From the NCBI GenBank assembly GCA_013215565.1, contig JABSQV010000019.1, forward strand, positions 1 through 63,165: a DNA stretch of 63,165 nt, read 5' to 3'. The notes below the pieces were generated by a model. It was given only the letters and a program-made list of their open reading frames with translations, made no database searches and was not told the DNA's origin. The stretch is from Myxococcales bacterium (lineage in GTDB: Bacteria > Myxococcota_A > UBA9160 > SZUA-336). The first letter of the stretch is position 1. Each line of letters starts with the position of its first letter. Below, one piece after another: positions 1 to 8,560 of this stretch. Position numbers and translations under genes: made by a program.

Positions 1-2032
1 AGGCACCGGTGTTAAATAGCCCGAAGGGTGCGCAAGAAGTCCCGCGGACATCGCCGTTGCTTGTGAGTTGGACGAGTTGGCAGTAGCCTTCGCGGGCAGC
101 AGCACCAGTCCCGAGAGGATCGCTGTTCTTGACGTAGTTGAAGCGCGGCAGATCGTCCGCCGTAAACTCGATCCCGTCGGGGCCGAGCGGGCCCGCAATC
201 AGCTGATTGCCGAACTGGATATCGTCGGGGAACCCGATCGGCTCCTGGCCTGTAATTCCGCAATAGGGAACTCCGTGTAGATTGAACACGTTAGCGGCTG
301 TGCAGAAGCCGTCCGCCGATAGTCGCCTGACCCCGACGCTAGTTCCGAGGTTGTGCGCCAGGAACCCCGAACTCGGCGAAATCCACTCGGCAGTCGGCAC
401 GGTCAGGAAGCCCCCGGGCCTGATCGGTGCGTCCAGGTCCGTGAGCACGGCGGGATTGCTGTTCTCGAAGGTCGTCGCACCCCAGAGCGAGGTCGTGATC
501 TCTGAGTCGTTGATGATCGCGAGCCCGTCATGGCCGTCGGGGTTTCCCAGTCCGCCGCGGTCGCCGAAACGGTCGTTCTCGAGCCTGGCGTAGATCAGAG
601 CCCCAACCTTCTCGTACGCTTCCGGGTCAGTCGAAAACAGCCGAAAGGCCGGACCGAACTCCGACTCGATCGTGGCAGGTTGAAAGAGCGGCTCCGCACC
701 AGCTAGCGAAGAATTCGTCGTCACCGCTCCTGTCGGCAGGCGGAAGAGAAGCTGCCCGTCTCGCCGTACCTGCTGGCCGAGCGTCTGCCCCGATGCGAGC
801 AGGTCGCGCGAGGTCAGCTTGCGCCCGAGACTCCTCATCGGGTCGTTGAGTGTGCCGTCCGGGGTTGTCGGATCCAGCGTGACGCTTCCCTCCAACACCG
901 TCACAGTCTTGGTACCAACCAGCTTGGAATACTGCTTCGCCACGCGATAGACCCTATCTGGGTCCGTGGGGTCGGTGAAAACCTTCTGGGTCCTGCCGAG
1001 CACGCCTCCGTCAGAGTCGAACAGCAGCGGGAACCATTTCAGGTGCCGAGCCTGATCGAGGCCTCCGCCAAGCTGCGGAGCTCGGACCTGTCCCTGCTTG
1101 TTTTGAAACCCGGCCGCTTGCAGCATGCGGACCGTACCGAAGGCCTGGCCCGCGAACCCTTCGTCTTGCGGCGTCGTGAAGGCCGTCGAACAACCCTTCG
1201 GGTCGATGGAAGGATTGCCCGTACAGTAGCTGGTGCCCGGCTCCCTGCCTGCGAGCGCCGTCGCCAGACGAATACCGGCGCGTGGACGCAAGAACAGGTC
1301 GTTCACGACCTCGGGGCCCAGGGAGCCGCGAGCGAGGCTGAGCAGCGACGCGGTAAAGAGCGGATTGATGACGCCGGCAGGCTGGGCAAAAGTGAGTCCT
1401 GCGATCCCAGTCGGGCCCGTGGCCGGCGGATCGCCGTTGACCCCGAACGGTCCGCCGAGCAGGCTCCGGCTGTAGAAATTGCAAAGGAAAGACAGTGGCG
1501 CCGGGTTTCCGAACACGCCGTCTGGGTTTACGCAGGTCCGGTAGGCACGCCCCAGGCTCTGGACGCCGGATACGACCGTTCCGGTCTGGTAGGGCGCTCT
1601 CCAGACGCCGGCGATGAAGGGCGGATCCGTCTCGACGGTCGGGTAGTTCTTGGGATTTCGGCTCGGCGTACGGTAGTGGCCGCCGTAGCTATTGGCCCCT
1701 GCGAGGGGCGGGATGCCCTTGTGGTAGACGGTCTCGTAGCTGGCGATCCAGCGCGTGAACGCGATCATCGTGTCGAAGGGACCCCAGCCCTCGGGCATGA
1801 TGTCCACCTCGGTTTCCAGGTTGAGTACGTGCCGGAACTGGGACAGGGTCGCGCCGTTCGCGGGCAGGTCTTCTCCGAAAAAACGCAGACGGAGTTCGTA
1901 GAACCCGTGAATCTCTACCAGCCGCTCACCCGGCAACTCGAATTCCAGTGCCTGTGCGGGCTGGAGCAGCAGTGCAGCGAGCCACACCCCCACGATCCCG
2001 GCAAGCCGTAGCCTCAGATGCCTCATGCCCAT
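1..2032 (-). CDS. DUF1302-like outer-membrane protein (3' end beyond the window)
   Basis: The frame is open from an ATG at 2032 to base 1 with no stop, giving about 677 residues, so the C-terminus is missing. A purine-rich site (AAGGGGAG) lies 5 bases before the ATG. The first 30 residues form a signal peptide (basic start, LAGIVGVWLAALLL core, AQA-L cleavage site). The rest is aromatic- and Gly-rich with no transmembrane helices, as in outer-membrane barrels. It lies 98 bp downstream of an RND transporter and a YCF48 protein, the usual context of DUF1302 proteins, which are thought to work with RND exporters of hydrophobic compounds. The family call rests on context, size and N-terminal style, not on a diagnostic motif. 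A DUF1329 gene, the common fourth partner, may lie just outside. Confidence 0.65.
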   Translation of the reverse strand, partial: MGMRHLRLRLAGIVGVWLAALLLQPAQALEFELPGERLVEIHGFYELRLRFFGEDLPANGATLSQFRHVLNLETEVDIMPEGWGPFDTMIAFTRWIASYETVYHKGIPPLAGANSYGGHYRTPSRNPKNYPTVETDPPFIAGVWRAPYQTGTVVSGVQSLGRAYRTCVNPDGVFGNPAPLSFLCNFYSRSLLGGPFGVNGDPPATGPTGIAGLTFAQPAGVINPLFTASLLSLARGSLGPEVVNDLFLRPRAGIRLATALAGREPGTSYCTGNPSIDPKGCSTAFTTPQDEGFAGQAFGTVRMLQAAGFQNKQGQVRAPQLGGGLDQARHLKWFPLLFDSDGGVLGRTQKVFTDPTDPDRVYRVAKQYSKLVGTKTVTVLEGSVTLDPTTPDGTLNDPMRSLGRKLTSRDLLASGQTLGQQVRRDGQLLFRLPTGAVTTNSSLAGAEPLFQPATIESEFGPAFRLFSTDPEAYEKVGALIYARLENDRFGDRGGLGNPDGHDGLAIINDSEITTSLWGATTFENSNPAVLTDLDAPIRPGGFLTVPTAEWISPSSGFLAHNLGTSVGVRRLSADGFCTAANVFNLHGVPYCGITGQEPIGFPDDIQFGNQLIAGPLGPDGIEFTADDLPRFNYVKNSDPLGTGAAAREGYCQLVQLTSNGDVRGTSCAPFGLFNTGA

Positions 2033-2130
2033 CGCACTCCCCTTCTCTCGGCCGTTGCCCCAGAGATCAAGGTGCCCACCACTTCCGCTTCGATTTCTCA
2101 TCCTGTCAGTCTCCACATTCCGATCCAGAC

Positions 2131-5100
2131 TCAGCTCGTACTCGAGGGCAGAGGCGGTTCCGCCTCTAGCCCGGGCTCCTCCGCCTCCTGGCTCAGCGAG
2201 GTCGCGAAGAAGCTCGGTCGCAGAATCGAGAACCACGCCGGGACCAGCAGGATGGCCCCGAGCATGTTCACGACCATCAAGATCACCAGCAGCTGCGCCA
2301 TCTCCGCCTGAAAGCGCAGGTCGCTGAAGATCCAGGCACCGATCCCGCCGACCAGGGTCGTCGCCGTGAAGGTCACGGCCATCCCGGTGGTTCGGATCGC
2401 GCGCCGGATCCCCTCGTCGAGGTCTCCACACCACGAGTACTCCTGCCGGATCCGGTCCGTGATGTAGATCGAATAGTCGACGCCGATCCCGACGCCGACC
2501 GACTGGACCGGCAGCGTGTTCACGTTGAGGCCGGTGTTTCGCATCGCCATATAGAACAGCGACAGCAGCGTCCCGGTCGCGAGCGACACCACGATCACGA
2601 TTCCGGCCGTCGCAGAGCGGTAGCTGACCCCGACGAAGGTGAAGACGATCAGAAAGATCAACAGAATGTTCGCGACGTGGCCCCGCTCCACCTCTTCGTT
2701 CACGGCTCCGAGAATTCCCATGAGCCCGCCCGCCATCGCGAACTCGGATCCGCGGGTCCAGCTGCCGGTCGGCTGGGGGTTGAACGACGAATCCTTGAAC
2801 TTGTCGTTCTTCACCCAGAGCTCGTACTCACAGTAGCCCCAGTAGGAGGGGCAGTAGCGGATGGTCTGCGCCGTGATCGCCAGACCCTCGTTGCGCCATT
2901 CCTCGACGACGTAGTAGACGCTCCGATCCACGATGTCGTCGACGATGCGGTCTACCCTGGTCCAGGGGCCATCCGGGTCGAGCGCCACCTGCTTGGCGGT
3001 CTTGTTCAGACGCTCGATCCGGTAGTCGAATCTCGCCGAAAGCAGGCGCGCGATTTTCCCGATCCGGTCCTTGTTGATGTCGAGATCGTCGAACAGGTGA
3101 CTGGTAGGCGTGATCTTGTCCCGCCGGATGCTGCCGATCTTGACCAGCGCGTCGATGACGTTCTTCTCGACCTCGTCCCGATCCAGCGGCTTGGTCCATT
3201 CTCCGACCGGATACGGCTCGCCGCGGTCGTAGCCCTGGATCTCCTGCGCCTCATCGATCCGGGCGATGAACGCCTCCATGTTCTTTTCGCGCGCAAACAG
3301 CAGCGGGCCGAGCATGTAGTAGGCCACGTCCAGCGGGCCGCCACGATCCTGCCGGAGCCGGACCGAGACCCGGCCCATCGGGTTTTCATCGATGAACTCC
3401 TGGGCGTAGTGTATGGCCCGGCGGATCGTCGTTCCCTTGTGATCGGGGAAGAAGAAGGTGATGTTCGAGTCCTCTTGCTCGTCGGTCAGGTACGGCCGAA
3501 GCGCCCCGGGCGTGCTGTTCGACTCGAGTTGGAACACGATCCGCTTGATCGCGGAGGCGGAATCGGGCACGAAGCCCCACTTGGGATCGCCGTAGTGATT
3601 CACGTCCCAGAAGACGCGGATGAAATTCACCAGCGACACCGAGGCGCCCGGATCCGCGTACTTTTTGATGTGGCGCTCCATCGCTTCCATGCGCTGGAGC
3701 ACGGCTCCGTTCGCGCTCGCGCCCTTCTGGTCGCCATCGACGAAGACCGTGAATTGATCGACGCCCCCAAACTTCTCGGCGATCTGGGCGGTCGCTACGT
3801 TGAAGGGGTGATCGGGCCAGAAGATCGGAGCGCCCGGACGGCTCTCGCCGATCGTAGAAAAGTTGAGAACGAACCAGGTGGAGAAAACGAGAAAGACCAG
3901 CGCAATGCCTACCACCGCGTGCTTGGCCGCGCCGGTTGTGAGCCGGCCCGCCCAACCGAGCAGCCAGTTCATGAAGCGCGGTGTGTAGTGCTTGGTATCG
4001 TGCGGCGGGGGCAGGTACGCGATCATGATCGGGTGCAGCAGGATTACGTTGAAGAAGATCGCGAGGACCCAGAACGAGCCGAAGAGCGCGAGGTTGCGCA
4101 TCAGCTGAATGGTCGTGATGAAGATCACCATCAACCCGGCGGCGTCCGTGATGATCCCGAGCATGCCCGGCAGCATCAGCTTCGCCATCGCCGTGGTTGC
4201 GGTTTCGACCTTGGCTTCCCTGATCTCGTCGACGGTTAGATCGCGCCCAGCGCTCCGCGAGCGCGCGTCGATCTCCATCTCGTAGTCCTCGAAGAAGCGC
4301 TCGGCCATCTGGATCGTGTGCGAGATGGAACGCGCCGTGATGAGCAGCGGAATCACCAGGATCAACGGATCGAGCGCGATCCCGACCCAGGCCGTGAATC
4401 CGAGTCCCCAGATCGCTGTGGAGAGCCCCGCTACCATCGGAATCGCAACCCCGTGAAGGCGCCTGAAGTAGGCCAGCAGCAGGAAGAAGAGCATGACGAT
4501 CGTCGCGAGCAGGAAGAACAGGATCTCGTACACGTGGAGGTAGGTCCAGCCGACCACCATCGGGAAGCCCGAGACGTAGACCTTGGCGGTGCCGTCGGCC
4601 TCCTCCTCCTCCTTGATCTTCATCATGTGGTCGAACAGGGCCTGGTAGGCCTCTCGGTTGTCGAGGCGGTGGGTGATGAAGCCGGCCTGTATCAGCACCG
4701 CCGTGTGATCGCGCGAGACCAGCCGGCCGTAGATCAACAGAGGGTTCTGGAGAACCAGTTCTTTGAGGGCGAGGAGTTCGTCCTCGTCCTCCGGCACCTC
4801 CTCCATCAACATCTCTGCGGTCAGGGAGCCGTCCGGTTCGATCCGGATGACGCGCGTGTTGATGTGAGAGAGGCTCGAAACCTGGTAGTGGTTTACGTTG
4901 GGCGCGACGTCGACCGCGTCGGTGATCCGCTTGATCTTCTCGAGGAAGTCGGTGTCGTAGATCTCACCGTCGGTCTTCACGACCGAGATCGCCACGAAGC
5001 TCGCCGTGCCGAAACGGCCCGTAAACTTGTCGGCGGTGTGAACGAACGGGTGCTCGGGCCACTGGTCTCGCGCCTTCGTGTCCATCGCGAAGGTCCGAAC

Positions 5101-5292
5101 TCCGGGCAGCGGCGTGCCCAGCATCTCGAGCGGCGCGTTGAGGAGCGGCAGCAAGAAGAACAGCCCGATCGACAGCAAGGTCATCAGAGTCCCGAAGCGG
5201 TTGCGCATGATGAAACGCGCAAAGCGCATCGAGATCGCGCCTTCGGGGAGGCTGTCCTCCATCTGAGTCTGCGGTTGCTTCTCGTCAGCCAC
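2131..5292 (-). CDS. RND/MMPL-family transporter with ACP-like periplasmic insertion
   Basis: 1053 residues in the two-fold RND layout: TM1 at about 34-52, periplasmic loop 1 at 55-250, TM2-6 at 255-425, TM7 at 458-478, loop 2 at 480-870, TM8-12 at 875-1022. TM10 carries the Asp-Tyr pair (D939-Y940, GVGIGVDYSIYI) expected of the proton pathway. The matching place in the first half reads ARSISH, without the Asp. Loop 2 holds at 705-790 a stretch that follows an acyl carrier protein helix by helix (LFDDL at 733-737), but Lys741 occupies the phosphopantetheine-Ser position. RND proteins of this group sit with YCF48 and DUF1302 partners and are thought to export lipids or other hydrophobic molecules; the substrate here is unknown. 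The gene starts 5 bp after the YCF48 gene, so the two are probably translationally coupled. Confidence 0.9.
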   Translation of the reverse strand: MADEKQPQTQMEDSLPEGAISMRFARFIMRNRFGTLMTLLSIGLFFLLPLLNAPLEMLGTPLPGVRTFAMDTKARDQWPEHPFVHTADKFTGRFGTASFVAISVVKTDGEIYDTDFLEKIKRITDAVDVAPNVNHYQVSSLSHINTRVIRIEPDGSLTAEMLMEEVPEDEDELLALKELVLQNPLLIYGRLVSRDHTAVLIQAGFITHRLDNREAYQALFDHMMKIKEEEEADGTAKVYVSGFPMVVGWTYLHVYEILFFLLATIVMLFFLLLAYFRRLHGVAIPMVAGLSTAIWGLGFTAWVGIALDPLILVIPLLITARSISHTIQMAERFFEDYEMEIDARSRSAGRDLTVDEIREAKVETATTAMAKLMLPGMLGIITDAAGLMVIFITTIQLMRNLALFGSFWVLAIFFNVILLHPIMIAYLPPPHDTKHYTPRFMNWLLGWAGRLTTGAAKHAVVGIALVFLVFSTWFVLNFSTIGESRPGAPIFWPDHPFNVATAQIAEKFGGVDQFTVFVDGDQKGASANGAVLQRMEAMERHIKKYADPGASVSLVNFIRVFWDVNHYGDPKWGFVPDSASAIKRIVFQLESNSTPGALRPYLTDEQEDSNITFFFPDHKGTTIRRAIHYAQEFIDENPMGRVSVRLRQDRGGPLDVAYYMLGPLLFAREKNMEAFIARIDEAQEIQGYDRGEPYPVGEWTKPLDRDEVEKNVIDALVKIGSIRRDKITPTSHLFDDLDINKDRIGKIARLLSARFDYRIERLNKTAKQVALDPDGPWTRVDRIVDDIVDRSVYYVVEEWRNEGLAITAQTIRYCPSYWGYCEYELWVKNDKFKDSSFNPQPTGSWTRGSEFAMAGGLMGILGAVNEEVERGHVANILLIFLIVFTFVGVSYRSATAGIVIVVSLATGTLLSLFYMAMRNTGLNVNTLPVQSVGVGIGVDYSIYITDRIRQEYSWCGDLDEGIRRAIRTTGMAVTFTATTLVGGIGAWIFSDLRFQAEMAQLLVILMVVNMLGAILLVPAWFSILRPSFFATSLSQEAEEPGLEAEPPLPSSTS

Positions 5293-5297
5293 CGGCG

Positions 5298-6794
5298 CTA
5301 CTCCCCGGTACCCTGGTCAGAAGCCACGTCTACCGGCGGCAATACCCTGCTCCAGGTCAGTCCACCGTCCGAACTGCGCAGAATGCTGCCCGCGTATCCG
5401 ACGACCCATCCGCGTTCCGGCGTCCCGAAGACCGCATCGCGGAAGTACCCGAACGACTCGGGGAAACTTCCCGGAGCGAGCTTCTCGAACCGCTCGCCTT
5501 CGTCCCGGCTGATCCGGGCCTGACCCTTCTCGCCCACGGCCACGAGCCCTTCACGCCCGAGTCCGACGGAGAAGAAGGCCTGGTAGCTGTCGACGAGCGC
5601 ATACCGCCAGGTCCGGCCGCCATCCGTGGTTCGCAGGATCACGCCGCCGAGCCCCGCGATCACGCCGTTCATCGCGTCGCTGAACTTCACGTCGAAGAGG
5701 AAGGGCGTCTCCATCACCTCGATCTTCACGTGGGGTCGTTGCGCGATCTTCTTCTTGGTGAATGCCTCCATGTCGACCGATTCCTGGTCGAAAGGCGTCG
5801 GGTTTACGACCTTCAGCCGGTCCTGGGTGATCCCCTCGTCTTCCAGGAACTCCTGGACCGAGGAGGCGCGCTCGTCCGCGAGGAAGGTCTCTCCCGTCTT
5901 TCGGAATTCCTCCGGCGTGAGGAAGGCATCGATCCTCACCTTCAGGTACGGACGCTGCTGAAGAACTTCGGCGGCCTCGAAGAGCATGTCCCAATCGGAC
6001 CTTGCGATCTTCTCGTCGAAGGGCTCGAAGTAGAGGTCGTCGAACGAGAGGTCTCCCTGGATCTTGCCCCGCTCCCAGGTTTCGCCTTTATCTTCGGTGC
6101 GCCAGATGAACCCGTACTCCCCCACCATCCAGCCGTGTTCGGCATCCAGAAAGAACAGGTCGTTCAGGTAGATGTCGTCGTAGAGCTTTTCGCCCGCTTC
6201 GTAGCGCTCGAGTTCGAACTCGGTCAGGTACTGAAACGCGGGGTGAGTTTCGTCCATCAGAAAGGAGCGATCTTCCCAGTTCTCGCCCCCGTCGCCCGTG
6301 TAGTAGCGGCCGCCCCACTCGCCGATCGCCCAGGCGCGGTCGGCATCGATTGCCGACACGGCAAAGATGTGCCGCGCAGGTTCGCGGGGGAAGGTCTGCT
6401 TCTGCCAGGTGTCGCCGCCGTCGCGCGTGTGGATGACGAAGCCGCGGCGCCCGACTGCCCAGCCGTTCTTCTCATCCGCGAAGTCGATGTCGTAGATCGA
6501 CTTCTCCGTGGGAGTCTCGAGCTTCGTGAAGTGCTTCCCGCCATCGGTCGTGCGGTAGATCGCACCGAAGTAGCCGGCGCTCCAAAGGTGATCGGGCCCG
6601 ACCGCGCTGGCGGCGTAGAGGTCGTCGTAGATGTCGATCTCACCGCCGTCGAAGCGCTCGCCAAACTCGTCCTGATGACACCCGCAGGAAACCCAAGCGA
6701 GGGCGAGCGCGACCAGCCACCCCCCCTGAAGTCTACGCTGCCTCCCCAAGTCCCCTCCGATTGAGCAGCGCCGGTTCGCGGTGAGAGGAGCCAA
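5298..6794 (-). CDS. YCF48/Hcf136-like beta-propeller lipoprotein with OmpA-like insertion
   Basis: Up to 498 residues. Signal peptide at about 22-38 (WLVALALAW) followed by Cys37 and Cys39, so it is probably a lipoprotein. Repeated blades carry the YCF48 signature (RTTDGG at 81, HTRDGG at 122, RTTDGG at 388, RSSDGG at 473, with GWAVG-type strands). Residues 255-362 are not propeller: they read as an OmpA C-terminal-like domain (FEAAEVLQQRPYLKVRI, then LADERASSV and a GI..DRL strand). Arg309 of the peptidoglycan-binding pair is kept but the Asp of the GHTD motif is not visible. It is the first gene of the operon with the RND transporter, so it is probably a periplasmic accessory protein. A TTG at 6749, just after GGAGGGG, may be the true start; the ATG at 6794 has no clear ribosome site. 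Confidence 0.85.
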   Translation of the reverse strand: MAPLTANRRCSIGGDLGRQRRLQGGWLVALALAWVSCGCHQDEFGERFDGGEIDIYDDLYAASAVGPDHLWSAGYFGAIYRTTDGGKHFTKLETPTEKSIYDIDFADEKNGWAVGRRGFVIHTRDGGDTWQKQTFPREPARHIFAVSAIDADRAWAIGEWGGRYYTGDGGENWEDRSFLMDETHPAFQYLTEFELERYEAGEKLYDDIYLNDLFFLDAEHGWMVGEYGFIWRTEDKGETWERGKIQGDLSFDDLYFEPFDEKIARSDWDMLFEAAEVLQQRPYLKVRIDAFLTPEEFRKTGETFLADERASSVQEFLEDEGITQDRLKVVNPTPFDQESVDMEAFTKKKIAQRPHVKIEVMETPFLFDVKFSDAMNGVIAGLGGVILRTTDGGRTWRYALVDSYQAFFSVGLGREGLVAVGEKGQARISRDEGERFEKLAPGSFPESFGYFRDAVFGTPERGWVVGYAGSILRSSDGGLTWSRVLPPVDVASDQGTGE

Positions 6795-6908
6795 CCCCCG
6801 TGCCAGGGCCGATAGAACTCGGCCGCGGGGATTCCCCTCATCGAGTAAGGATCCGAAGCGCCGCTTTGACGCGCCCGCGACCGACCGCGCCTCACCTGGA
6901 CCGCGCTT

Positions 6909-6937
6909 TTCTATTACAGCAGCGCGATTCGTGTCAA
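6909..6937 (-). promoter_or_regulatory. Sigma-70-like promoter of the YCF48-RND-DUF1302 operon
   Basis: On the minus strand a perfect -35 box TTGACA (6937-6932) is followed after 17 bases by ATAGAA (6914-6909). This small AT-richer patch stands out in GC-rich surroundings. It would start transcription near 6902, leaving a leader of about 110-150 bases before the YCF48 gene. Confidence 0.6.
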
Positions 6938-7111
6938 GCGCACCAAACGAGCGGGGAAACGCGGACTCTCGTCACCTGGACACCGCCGCTGGGCAACATC
7001 CGGGCCAGCCCTCGCCCCATACCCGTAAACCGACCACACGCACACCTATCCGGACCCCGCGAGCGTACCCCGAAACCGCTGGGCGGATCCTGAGGTCACG
7101 TTCAAGAAGCG

Positions 7112-7127
7112 CTGAAGAACCCTTCAG
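7112..7127 (-). terminator. Possible hairpin terminator of argG
   Basis: Perfect inverted repeat CTGAAG-AACC-CTTCAG about 60 bases after the argG stop. On the minus strand it is followed by CGCTTCTTG, with no real T-run, so it is weak evidence. Confidence 0.4.
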
Positions 7128-7187
7128 GATTCCCAGGCATCCGGGAGAAGCCCCGCGAGCCTGCGGCGGAGCTCACGCCGCAGTGCG

Positions 7188-8390
7188 TCAACTTGAGGGA
7201 GGCAGCCCCCGGAGCTTCAGCCGCAGTGCGTTCAGGCGGATGAATCCGTCCGCATCGCGCTGCTCGTAGCCGCCGTCCGTATCGAAGGTTGCGATCTCCT
7301 CGCTGTAGAGCGATTCCGGCGAGCGACGGCCCAGAACCGTCAGGGCCCCCTTGTACAAGCGTACGCGCACCTGGCCGGTCACGGGTTCCTGACTTCGGGT
7401 GACCGCCGCGAGCAGAAAGTCCATCTCGGGCGAGAACCAGAAGCCGTTGTAGATCAGCTGTGCGAGCTTGGGAATCATCCGGTCGCGTTCGAGCATTACT
7501 TCGCGGTCGAGCGTGATCGACTCGAGCGCCCGGTGCGCCGCGTGGAGGACCGTACCGCCCGGAGTTTCGTAAACCCCGCGAGACTTCATGCCGACCGCCC
7601 GATCCTCGACGAGGTCGACCCGGCCCACACCGTGCGCGGCCGCAGCGTCGTTCACACACTCGAGAAGCGGAACCGGTCCGAGGCGATCGCCGTCTACGGC
7701 CACCGGCACGCCCCGCTCGAAGTCGATCACGAGTTCCTGCGCGAATTCTGGCGCCTCCTCGGCTGCGCAGGTCCACTCGAACATCTCGGGATCGGGGGGA
7801 CTCCAGGGATCCTCGAGCACGCCCCCCTCATAGCTGATGTGAAACAGATTCCGGTCGATCGAATAGGGCTTCTCGAGCGTCGCCGAGATCGGAATCTCGA
7901 ACTTCTGGGCGTATGCCATCAACTCGCCCCGGCCCTTGAACTCCCACTCGCGCCAGGGCGCGATGATGCGCAAATCCGGGGCCAGCGCCTGGAAGGCCAA
8001 CTCGAAACGCATTTGATCGTTGCCCTTGCCGGTGCAGCCGTGTGCGACGGCATCTGCTTCGGTGCTGCGCGCAACCCGAACCTGCTCCTTGGCAATGACG
8101 GGGCGCGCCAGCGAGGTCCCGAGCAGGTAACTCCCCTCGTAGACGGCGTTGGCCGAGATCGCCGGATACACGTAGTCGCGCACGAACTCCTCGCGGAGAT
8201 CGCTGACGACGCAATCCTTGGCCCCCGTCGCCAGCGCCTTGGTCACGACCTCGTCGAGGTCCTCCTCCTGGCCGACGTCGGCTACGTAGGCGATCACCTC
8301 CGCGTGGTAGACCTCGATCAGCCAGCGCATGATGACCGAGGTGTCGAGTCCGCCGCTGTAAGCCAGTACGATCCGCGACACCTGCCCCAT
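7188..8390 (-). CDS. argG: Argininosuccinate synthase
   Basis: 400 residues, the usual length. It joins citrulline and aspartate with ATP to make argininosuccinate, the next-to-last step of arginine synthesis in the cytoplasm. The N-terminus carries the ATP-binding P-loop of the N-type PP-ATPase fold (AYSGGLDTSV at about 9-18), and the family motif around GCTGKGNDQ(M)RFE follows near residue 118. The ATG at 8390 gives the expected N-terminus. It stands alone after the Hsp70 gene (170 bp gap) and about 2.7 kb from argF-argB on the same strand. No argH is in the window. Confidence 0.97.
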   Translation of the reverse strand: MGQVSRIVLAYSGGLDTSVIMRWLIEVYHAEVIAYVADVGQEEDLDEVVTKALATGAKDCVVSDLREEFVRDYVYPAISANAVYEGSYLLGTSLARPVIAKEQVRVARSTEADAVAHGCTGKGNDQMRFELAFQALAPDLRIIAPWREWEFKGRGELMAYAQKFEIPISATLEKPYSIDRNLFHISYEGGVLEDPWSPPDPEMFEWTCAAEEAPEFAQELVIDFERGVPVAVDGDRLGPVPLLECVNDAAAAHGVGRVDLVEDRAVGMKSRGVYETPGGTVLHAAHRALESITLDREVMLERDRMIPKLAQLIYNGFWFSPEMDFLLAAVTRSQEPVTGQVRVRLYKGALTVLGRRSPESLYSEEIATFDTDGGYEQRDADGFIRLNALRLKLRGLPPSS

Positions 8391-8536
8391 GCGCCCATCC
8401 TAGCTGGTTCGGACGCGAATGGGTCGCGGGCACGGCCCGGCGGGGGACGCGGAAGTGCGGCGCTTCGCGCGGCCCGGCGCGCCGGAGCCGGGCCGGTCGC
8501 TGCGGCTGCCCGAGCGCGAAAAGATTGGAAGCGGGC

Positions 8537-8552
8537 CCCGGACGCTTCCGGG
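8537..8552 (-). terminator. Possible terminator after the Hsp70 gene
   Basis: Inverted repeat CCCGGA-CGCT-TCCGGG (plus strand) 9 bases past the Hsp70 stop. On the minus strand a short T-stretch (TCTTTT) follows about 12 bases further on. The stem is strong but the T-run is displaced. Confidence 0.4.
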
Positions 8553-8560
8553 CAGGGCCG

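Larger units (their letters stand above)
6795..7187. other. Intergenic region between argG and the YCF48 operon
   Basis: No coding sequence is credible here: the open frames are GC-driven and lack ribosome sites. It holds a hairpin just after argG and a sigma-70-like promoter pointing into the YCF48-RND-DUF1302 operon. Nothing else recognisable was seen. Confidence 0.6.

Noticed and set aside
2677..4239. 520-codon plus-strand frame opposite the RND transporter
   Set aside because: It mirrors the RND codons and has no motif or ribosome site. Such long mirror frames recur throughout the window (for example 1043-2011, 20313-21743 and 37535-39184).
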